Assembly: GCA_031259185.1 (NCBI GenBank)
Contig: JAIRLV010000105.1
Coordinates: forward strand, 1 to 6,429
DNA from: Elusimicrobiota bacterium
Lineage (GTDB): Bacteria; RUG730
Reading direction: 5' to 3'
Length of the DNA: 6,429 nt
Below the pieces are notes generated by a model. That model saw nothing but the letters and a program-made list of their open reading frames with translations. It made no database searches and had not been told where the DNA came from. Numbering within the stretch: the stretch's first letter is position 1; every line of letters begins with the position of its first letter. Below, in pieces: positions 1-4,343 of this stretch. The translations under genes were made by a program, and so were the position numbers.

Positions 1-1
1 A

Positions 2-1447
2 GGATATAATTTAGACACAAATTTGATAGAAAAAATGAAAAAAGACAAAGCGGAGCTTATAGATCAAATAACTCCTGAAACAATTTCGGCAGCATATGCT
101 AGAATTAGTAGAGATTCTAGATCTGTAGATGAATTGAGAGAAATCGCTGTCTCGCATGTAGATAAAGCTAGAAAATCAAATAACAACATTATTTTTGATA
201 TGGGACATAGTTCTATTGCTGAGCATTCAATTTTTAATTTTGATATTATAGGTATATCTAGATTGGCAATAGAAGAATTAGAGCATTTTAGATTAGCTTC
301 ATATACAGAAAAATCACAAAGATATATCAAACTTGATAACGATTATAATATACCTAATGAAATTACTAGCGAAGCTGATGTAGAAAAATTTAAAGATATT
401 ATTAATTTACAAAATAATTTTTATCATGAAATATATATAAAATTGAAAGATTTTCTTTTTCAACAAAATTTGTCTGAAAATGACACTAACAAAAATTTAT
501 TTGATGGTTTTGCCAAAGAAGATTCTAGATATATTTCTTCTCTTGCAACAAAAGGACAATTGGGAATGACGCTGAATGCAAGAACATTAGAATTAATGAT
601 AAAAAGATTTTTTAATGCTAAAACATTAGAAGTCAAAGAACTTGGTAAGACACTTTATGATAAAGCGATTAATGTCGTTCCTTCTCTCATAAGATATGTT
701 GATGAATATTGTAATAAAAAATTTGATTTTGATAATTTTTATGAGAATATGAGTTATGAACAAGCGTCAAATTATTCTACTGAAGAAGTAAAACTTCTAG
801 ATTTTAATAAAGATGCGGATGACTTAGTTTTAGCAAGTATTTTATTTGCTAACAAAAGTAATTCATCAAAAAATTTTGATTTTGAAACAATATTTAAATA
901 TATAAAAAGTTTAAAATTTTCCAAAAAAGAAAGTATAATAAAAGATGTATTTAAAAACATGAAGTTTTATGATGCTCCTCAAAGAGAGTTTGAGTATTTA
1001 GATTTTATGTTTGAATTAAAAATTTCTGGGGCTTGTTTCGGACAACTAAAAAGGCATAGAATGATGACTATGACAAAACAAAATTATGATATTGAATTAG
1101 GTATAAAAATACCTGAAAATATAGAAAAAATAGGATACAAAAATAAATTTTTGCAGATTATAGAAAAAACTAATGAAATATATTTACAATTTAAAAAAAA
1201 GTATGGTATAAATGTTGCAGAATATGTTTTGACAAATTCGCATATGAGAAAAATTTTGATTAAAATTAATGCGAGAAGTCTTTATAATATGTCAAGAATT
1301 AGAGAAGATAAACATGCTCAGTGGGATATTAGAGAACTTTGTAGTAAAATATTACAAGAAACTAAAAAAGTTGCGCCCTTAACAATGATATTGGCTTGTG
1401 GAAAAGATAAATTTTTGGAAATTTACAACAAACTATATGATTTATGA
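2..1447 (+). CDS. thyX: Tandem-domain flavin-dependent thymidylate synthase (ThyX-like), 5' end outside window
   Basis: Probable FAD-dependent thymidylate synthase, which makes dTMP from dUMP using methylene-tetrahydrofolate and NADPH in the cytoplasm. The frame is open to the left edge: codons from position 2 read GYNLDTN before a TTG at 23 and an ATG at 35. Neither start has a good ribosome binding site, so the true start is probably upstream. Residues below count from codon 23. The protein is about twice the usual 210-270 residues and holds two ThyX-like halves. Half one (about 1-225) has GHSSIAEH (61-68), a degraded RHRxxS motif HFRLAS (88-93) followed by SQRY (98-101), and NAR (186-188). 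Half two (about 315-474) has an intact RHR (344-346), then T349, NAR (417-419) and AQWDIR (432-437). The family call is firm; catalytic activity is inferred. It probably does not belong functionally to the pilus genes downstream. Confidence 0.88.
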   Translation, partial: GYNLDTNLIEKMKKDKAELIDQITPETISAAYARISRDSRSVDELREIAVSHVDKARKSNNNIIFDMGHSSIAEHSIFNFDIIGISRLAIEELEHFRLASYTEKSQRYIKLDNDYNIPNEITSEADVEKFKDIINLQNNFYHEIYIKLKDFLFQQNLSENDTNKNLFDGFAKEDSRYISSLATKGQLGMTLNARTLELMIKRFFNAKTLEVKELGKTLYDKAINVVPSLIRYVDEYCNKKFDFDNFYENMSYEQASNYSTEEVKLLDFNKDADDLVLASILFANKSNSSKNFDFETIFKYIKSLKFSKKESIIKDVFKNMKFYDAPQREFEYLDFMFELKISGACFGQLKRHRMMTMTKQNYDIELGIKIPENIEKIGYKNKFLQIIEKTNEIYLQFKKKYGINVAEYVLTNSHMRKILIKINARSLYNMSRIREDKHAQWDIRELCSKILQETKKVAPLTMILACGKDKFLEIYNKLYDL

Positions 1448-1498
1448 TTTTTTTAATTTTTATAATTTTTATAATAGAAAATTTTCATTTGCGCTCTT

Positions 1499-1522
1499 AA
1501 TTTTAAATTTTTTCTTAAAATT
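1499..1522 (+). terminator. Weak AT-only hairpin after thyX
   Basis: AATTTTAA (1499-1506) and TTAAAATT (1515-1522) are perfect inverted repeats with an 8-nt loop, followed by three more T residues. The hairpin lies between thyX and the pilin genes, where a terminator would be expected. It has no G-C pair, so it is weak, and such repeats arise by chance in sequence this AT-rich. Confidence 0.2.
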
Positions 1523-1548
1523 TTTACTTATGAGTAATGAAAAAAAAG

Positions 1549-1578
1549 TTGCTAAATTTTAATAATCTTGTATATATT
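1549..1578 (+). promoter_or_regulatory. Candidate sigma70-type promoter for the pilus genes
   Basis: TTGCTA (1549-1554, 4 of 6 to the -35 consensus) and TATATT (1573-1578, 5 of 6 to the -10 consensus) are 18 bp apart, in the only long spacer before the first prepilin. Transcription would begin near 1585. That lies inside the longer reading of the first pilin gene and would favour its ATG at 1616. The AT-rich background makes chance matches common. Confidence 0.25.
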
Positions 1579-1579
1579 A

Positions 1580-1762
1580 ATGTATAAAACAAAAACAGTA
1601 ATTTGGAAAAATGGAATGAAATATTTTAAAGGACAAGCTATTGTTGAATATGTTCTTATTATAGCATTAACAGCGATTGTGTTTACTTCATTACAAGATA
1701 CTTTTGACAAGGCTATAATGTCTTTTTTTAAGATGATTGGAAATTTTTGGAGCAAAATGTAA
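1580..1762 (+). CDS. Flp-type prepilin (divergent, possibly minor pilin)
   Basis: Small prepilin-like protein of 60 residues from ATG 1580. It has a short basic leader, then KGQAIVEY, then a hydrophobic segment (VLIIALTAIVF, about 25-35), which is the class III signal arrangement of Flp pilins. Cleavage is expected between G18 and Q19, leaving E23-Y24 at +5/+6 of the mature protein. The tail (DTFDKAIMSFFKMIGNFW) is amphipathic and rich in aromatics, unlike a typical Flp tail, so a minor pilin role is possible. The start is uncertain. ATG 1580 has no ribosome binding site but gives an 18-residue leader close to those of the next two genes (15 and 13). ATG 1616 has a weak GGA eight bases upstream but leaves a 6-residue leader. 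TTG 1568 is also in frame. It lies 51 nt before the second pilin. Confidence 0.75.
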   Translation: MYKTKTVIWKNGMKYFKGQAIVEYVLIIALTAIVFTSLQDTFDKAIMSFFKMIGNFWSKM

Positions 1763-1792
1763 TAATTTAATATTTTTTAGCATTTAAATTAT
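1762..1792 (+). repeat. 9-bp inverted repeat between the two pilin genes
   Basis: ATAATTTAA (1762-1770) and TTAAATTAT (1784-1792) are perfect inverted repeats around a 13-nt loop. They begin at the last base of the first pilin stop codon and end 8 nt before the AGGAG site of the second pilin gene. In mRNA this could act as an intercistronic hairpin that stabilises the pilin message. All pairs are A-U, so it is weak. TATAAT at 1790-1795 overlaps the right arm and could alternatively be a -10 box, but no matching -35 was seen. Confidence 0.3.
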
Positions 1793-1800
1793 AATAAAAA

Positions 1801-1805
1801 AGGAG
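1801..1805 (+). promoter_or_regulatory. Strong ribosome binding site of the second pilin gene
   Basis: AGGAG, preceded by a run of A, sits 8 nt before ATG 1814. It fixes the start of a 55-residue gene that would otherwise be easy to miss, and its strength fits a highly expressed pilin. Confidence 0.7.
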
Positions 1806-1813
1806 TTATTTTT

Positions 1814-1981
1814 ATGAAAAAAACAAGTAAATTTAAAAAAATTTATCTGACAAAAGCTCAAGGGATGACGGAGTATATTCTTATTGTTGCTTTAATAGCC
1901 TTAGTTGCAGTAGGAGCCATACAAATATTTGGTGAAAAAATAAAATCTAAAGTTGAAGCTGTGACTGAAGCTCTTGGATAA
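1814..1981 (+). CDS. flp: Flp-type major prepilin
   Basis: Prepilin of 55 residues, the likely structural subunit of the Tad pilus. A basic leader (MKKTSKFKKIYLTKA, 1-15) is followed by QGMTEY (16-21) and a hydrophobic stretch (ILIVALIALVAVGAIQIFG, 22-40), then a charged amphipathic tail (EKIKSKVEAV). This matches the Flp family closely, including the VALIA...FG core. Aligning the conserved Glu (E20) at +5 puts cleavage between A15 and Q16, so the -1 residue would be Ala rather than the usual Gly. An alternative cut after G17 would put the Glu at +3. The ribosome binding site is strong, and the gene sits between a divergent paralogue and tadE. The hydrophobic half of the pilin would form the fibre core after cleavage by a TadV/CpaA-type peptidase, which is not in this window. 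Confidence 0.88.
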   Translation: MKKTSKFKKIYLTKAQGMTEYILIVALIALVAVGAIQIFGEKIKSKVEAVTEALG

Positions 1982-1997
1982 TTGATACTATATTATT

Positions 1998-2423
1998 ATG
2001 AAAAAAACTATTTATACTCAAAAAAATTATAAAGCGCAGGCTATTTTAGAATTTACATTGATTATAATTCCTTTCTTTATAATATTTTTTGGAATACTTC
2101 AGATTTTACATATAGCGGTTGTGAAACTTATTGTTCAGCATGCAACCTTTATGACGGCAAGAGTTGCTATCGTTGACGATAGGTTGGAGGTCATAAATAA
2201 AGCTGCAAGAAATTCTATACCATTTAAAGATAAAAATAATATTAGCGTAGAGGTTATAAGTAAGGATAATGATGAAGAAGTTGAAGTAAAATTGACGTAT
2301 AGATTAACTATGATATTTCCAATTATAAACAAAATCATAAAAGATTACAAAAATTTACCGAATTATTTTTTTCCAATTGAAGTCACATATTCTTTACCAA
2401 AAGAGAATTTTTTAGATTTTTGA
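1998..2423 (+). CDS. tadE: TadE-like pseudopilin
   Basis: TadE/TadF-family pseudopilin of 141 residues, within the usual size range, thought to assist Flp pilus assembly as a minor, prepilin-like component. It has a basic leader (1-13) ending YKA, then QAILEF (14-19) with Glu18 at +5, then one long transmembrane segment (about 19-44), then QHATFMTARVAIV (48-60), which resembles the conserved Ala/Arg-rich stretch of TadE just after the membrane. The rest is periplasmic: mixed beta-like sequence with an acidic turn (KDNDEEVEV, 89-97). It starts 16 nt after the flp stop, with no recognisable ribosome binding site apart from a GGA about 20 nt away inside flp. Translation may therefore depend on ribosomes finishing flp. 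ATG 1998 is preferred because its leader begins MKKT, as in Flp. Confidence 0.82.
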   Translation: MKKTIYTQKNYKAQAILEFTLIIIPFFIIFFGILQILHIAVVKLIVQHATFMTARVAIVDDRLEVINKAARNSIPFKDKNNISVEVISKDNDEEVEVKLTYRLTMIFPIINKIIKDYKNLPNYFFPIEVTYSLPKENFLDF

Positions 2424-2437
2424 TTTAAAAAAACTAA

Positions 2438-2457
2438 TTTTTTATTATAATAAAAAA
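2438..2457. repeat. Perfect 20-bp AT-only palindrome before cpaB
   Basis: Positions 2438-2447 (six T then ATTA) are the exact reverse complement of 2448-2457 (TAAT then six A). The palindrome lies in the 63-nt spacer between tadE and cpaB and contains a perfect TATAAT (2446-2451). It could be a weak terminator or pause hairpin, or part of a promoter. The nearest -35-like hexamer, TTGATT at 2420-2425, is 20 bp away, which is too far for a good promoter. Confidence 0.35.
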
Positions 2458-2474
2458 AATAGATATATAAATTT

Positions 2475-2480
2475 AAGGAG
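2475..2480 (+). promoter_or_regulatory. Ribosome binding site deciding a GTG start
   Basis: AAGGAG ends 6 nt before GTG 2487. There is no nearby in-frame ATG giving a complete N-terminal membrane anchor, so this site settles the non-ATG start of cpaB. Confidence 0.75.
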
Positions 2481-2486
2481 ACTTTA

Positions 2487-3254
2487 GTGGATTCTAAAAA
2501 AATACTTATTTTAGCAATATTTATAGGTTTATTAGGAGTTTTAGCCGCTTATTATTATTTACAACAAAAAGAAGCCGCTCTTTTGCAAGGTATGCAAATG
2601 CAATCGGTATTAGTTGCTTCTAGAGATATTCCTCTAAAAACAAAGTTGACTAAAAATTTATTTAAAGTAGAAAAATTCCCAGAACGATACATATCTCCAA
2701 AAGCAATAATTGTAAATACAGAACAGGATGTGGAAAGAGTGGTAGACAAGATTAATGTCGTTCCCATATCAGCAGGTCAACAAATAGTCACTTCCGAAAT
2801 AGTTCCCCCGTCTGAAGAAATAGGTTTGTCAGTTAATGTGCCGCCTAATATGAGAGCTATAGTTGTTCAAATTAATAATATAGATGTTATTGATTTGTTA
2901 AAACCGAATGACAGAGTTGATGTTGTGACAATATTTCAAGCTCAGCATGTCACTAAAGGTAAAGTTAAAGTTGTTTCTACAATTTTGCAAGATGTATTGG
3001 TTTTGGGTGTTTCAAAAGATTTAGGAGAAATAGAAGAAGATCCAGATAGTTTTAAAAAAAGGAAAAAAGAAAAAAAGGATACTTCAAAAACAATGGCAAT
3101 TATGACGGTTAGTTTAGCTTTGACGCCAGAACAGGTTCAAATATTATCGCTTGCGCAAAGTCAAGGGGATATAATTTTATCAATAAGAGGCGTAGGAGAT
3201 CAAGAGCAAAAACAAGGACTAAGACCTATGGATTCCAGCATATTTTTAAGCTAA
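2487..3254 (+). CDS. cpaB: Flp pilus assembly protein CpaB/RcpC
   Basis: Inner-membrane anchored periplasmic protein of the Tad apparatus, 255 residues, typical for CpaB/RcpC. It starts with a short basic tip and one transmembrane helix (about 5-24, ILILAIFIGLLGVLAAYYYL). A SAF-type domain follows (about 40-106), with VLVASRDIPLKTKLT (41-55), VPISAGQQIVTSEI (92-105) and the family's Gly/Pro pattern. The RcpC/CpaB domain comes next (about 112-235): GLSVNVPPNMRAIVVQI, then LLKPNDRVDVV (137-147), then ILQDVLVLGVSKD, then LTPEQVQILSLAQSQGDIILSIR. A strongly charged loop (about 179-201, EIEEDPDSFKKRKKEKKDTS) splits the last domain at a position where the family is variable. The protein is thought to link the inner-membrane machine to the secretin and may bind cell wall through SAF. 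It sits directly before the secretin gene (16-nt gap), the usual order. Confidence 0.92.
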   Translation: MDSKKILILAIFIGLLGVLAAYYYLQQKEAALLQGMQMQSVLVASRDIPLKTKLTKNLFKVEKFPERYISPKAIIVNTEQDVERVVDKINVVPISAGQQIVTSEIVPPSEEIGLSVNVPPNMRAIVVQINNIDVIDLLKPNDRVDVVTIFQAQHVTKGKVKVVSTILQDVLVLGVSKDLGEIEEDPDSFKKRKKEKKDTSKTMAIMTVSLALTPEQVQILSLAQSQGDIILSIRGVGDQEQKQGLRPMDSSIFLS

Positions 3255-3270
3255 AAGGAAATTTTTATAA

Positions 3271-4134
3271 ATGATATTTTTTAAATCAAATTTAAAGCTA
3301 ATTTTGATATCTTTATTGATTACTTTTTGCATGAATTTATATGCAGCTGAAGAAGATATGCCAATGCCTGAAGCTCCGCAACCTATGATAGAAGTTAGCG
3401 TTGACATTATAGAGATAAGTCAAACTAAAAATAATGTTAGAGGAATATCTTGGAATGATTCTATACAATTTGAAGAGGGGTTGAGGGAAAGCTCTTATTT
3501 TAATTTTACGAGTAGCGGAGGAGGAGATAATACTACAGCTAGAGGAACATCTAATGCATTTTTTAAAATAGGTTCTCTACAAAGACCAGATGCAGTAATA
3601 GGCAAATTAAGAATGTTAATAAAAGATAATTCTGCTAGATTATTAGCTAATCCAAAACTCGCAACTGAGTCGGGTTCACAGGCATCATTTTTAGTTGGAG
3701 GAGAAATACCAGTTCCAGTTGCTTCGCCTCAAGGCGTAAGTATTGAGTGGAAAACATATGGTATAAATCTACAAATAAGACCTGTTTTAATCGAAAAAGA
3801 AAATCAAATAACAGCTATGATACAAGCTTCCATTAGCGATTTAGATTATGCTAACGCTGTAACATTGGAAGGATATTCTGTCCCTGCGCTCCTTAATAGA
3901 AGCGCTAATTCAAAGGCTACTGTTAATGATGGAGGGACTATTGTGATCGCAGGATTAAAACATTCCAGAAAAAATTTAATAGAAACGAGAGTCCCTTTGT
4001 TAGGCTCTATACCTATTATTGGTTGGTTTTTTAGGCAAAAAGAAACGACAGATACAGAAACTTCTATGGTTGTTTTCGTAACTTTTAAAAGAATAGAAGA
4101 AGAAAAACAAGCTGAAATTGAAGAAAGATATTGA
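3271..4134 (+). CDS. cpaC: Minimal CpaC/RcpA-type secretin
   Basis: Outer-membrane secretin of the Tad pilus, 287 residues, clearly shorter than the roughly 400-500 usual for CpaC/RcpA. A Sec signal peptide (1-25) has a hydrophobic core LILISLLITF and likely cleavage after NLYA. A Pro-rich linker (about 30-38) leads straight into the first strand of the secretin core (IEVSVDIIEISQTKNN, 40-55). Then come the Gly/Ser/Thr-rich gate-like segment (about 79-94), LIKDNSARLLANPKLATESG (116-135), VGGEIPVPV (142-150), YGINLQIRPVL (163-173) and the signature VPLLGSIPIIGWFF (241-254), ending MVVFVTF. No BON, N0 or N1 domain is visible before the core. The start has AAAGGAA 10 nt upstream. C20 is not in a proper lipobox, so the protein is probably not a lipoprotein. 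The tail (EEEKQAEIEERY) is charged. The family call is firm; the domain loss is read from length and motif positions. Confidence 0.9.
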   Translation: MIFFKSNLKLILISLLITFCMNLYAAEEDMPMPEAPQPMIEVSVDIIEISQTKNNVRGISWNDSIQFEEGLRESSYFNFTSSGGGDNTTARGTSNAFFKIGSLQRPDAVIGKLRMLIKDNSARLLANPKLATESGSQASFLVGGEIPVPVASPQGVSIEWKTYGINLQIRPVLIEKENQITAMIQASISDLDYANAVTLEGYSVPALLNRSANSKATVNDGGTIVIAGLKHSRKNLIETRVPLLGSIPIIGWFFRQKETTDTETSMVVFVTFKRIEEEKQAEIEERY

Positions 4135-4162
4135 CTTAAAAATGAAATAAAAAAGTAAATAA

Positions 4163-4192
4163 TGAAATAAAATAAAATAAAGTAAAGTAAAT
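4163..4192 (+). repeat. Pentamer tandem repeat (six units, imperfect)
   Basis: Six consecutive 5-base units of the form T-A/G-A-A-A/G/T (TGAAA, TAAAA, TAAAA, TAAAG, TAAAG, TAAAT) place a T exactly every 5 bases from 4163 to 4188. The ten bases AATGAAATAA also occur twice, at 4141 and 4161. The tract lies just after the secretin gene, and its + strand lacks C between 4136 and 4217. It may be slippage-prone simple sequence; no function is evident. Confidence 0.6.
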
Positions 4193-4241
4193 ATAGGAAA
4201 TTTGTTAAAAAAAATAACCTATAACTATAAAAAAAATGAAA

Positions 4242-4263
4242 AAATTTTTTTATAAAAAAATTT
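4242..4263. repeat. Perfect 22-bp AT-only palindrome
   Basis: The sequence is AAA, seven T, A, then the exact mirror complement T, seven A, TTT, centred between 4252 and 4253. It sits in the middle of the cpaC to cpaE-cpaF spacer. It could form a weak hairpin that ends the upstream transcript, or be an intrinsically bent or easily melted stretch beside a promoter. No G-C pair supports a strong terminator. A second, weaker pair, TATAGG (4192-4197) with CCTATA (4218-4223), flanks it upstream. Confidence 0.4.
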
Positions 4264-4272
4264 ATTACTAAA

Positions 4273-4278
4273 TATAAT
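4273..4278 (+). promoter_or_regulatory. Candidate -10 box (TATAAT) upstream of the ATPase fusion gene
   Basis: A perfect TATAAT lies 65 nt before the ATG, in the longest spacer inside the pilus locus. At a 17-bp distance only TTATAA (4250-4255, 3 of 6) is available as a -35, and it lies within the palindrome. A separate transcript for the fusion gene is plausible but unproven, since such hexamers are common in sequence this AT-rich. Confidence 0.25.
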
Positions 4279-4290
4279 TATATTAAAATT

Positions 4291-4321
4291 TTATTTATGG
4301 ATATATTGATTTCATAAATAA
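4291..4321 (+). promoter_or_regulatory. 5' leader hairpin just before the fusion gene ribosome binding site
   Basis: TTATTTATG (4291-4299) and CATAAATAA (4313-4321) are perfect inverted repeats of 9 bp with a 13-nt spacer. A G-U and an A-U pair can extend the stem inward to 11 bp with a 9-nt loop. The structure ends 2 nt before AAGAAAGG (4324-4331), the likely ribosome binding site, and lies downstream of the TATAAT at 4273. It could influence translation or RNA stability, or as DNA be a binding site for a dimeric regulator. Confidence 0.35.
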
Positions 4322-4343
4322 TTAAGAAAGGTTTTAATAAATT

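Noticed and set aside
64-330. Open frame on the minus strand, 88 codons
   Set aside because: Lies wholly inside the ThyX gene, has no ribosome binding site or family motif, and follows from the codon bias of the + strand gene. The same applies to the minus-strand frames at 772-960, 1552-1755, 2135-2338, 2555-2767 and 4712-4906.
1477-1486. GAAAATTTTC palindrome after thyX
   Set aside because: Only 10 bp with no loop and no extension. Such palindromes are frequent at this composition and it is not a plausible terminator.
3316-3345. Secretin as a lipoprotein with Cys20 as lipidation site
   Set aside because: The residue before the Cys is Phe (ITFC), which does not fit a lipobox. A standard signal peptidase I site after NLYA fits better.
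4131-4161. TTGACT over the cpaC stop codon as a -35 box
   Set aside because: The hexamer matches 5 of 6, but no acceptable -10 lies 16-18 bp downstream. The best candidate, TAAATA, is 19 bp away and matches 3 of 6.
4135-4343. Small RNA or riboswitch in the cpaC to fusion gene spacer
   Set aside because: The stretch is almost entirely A and T, with simple repeats and no G-C-rich conserved core. Only the inverted repeats listed as features could be supported.
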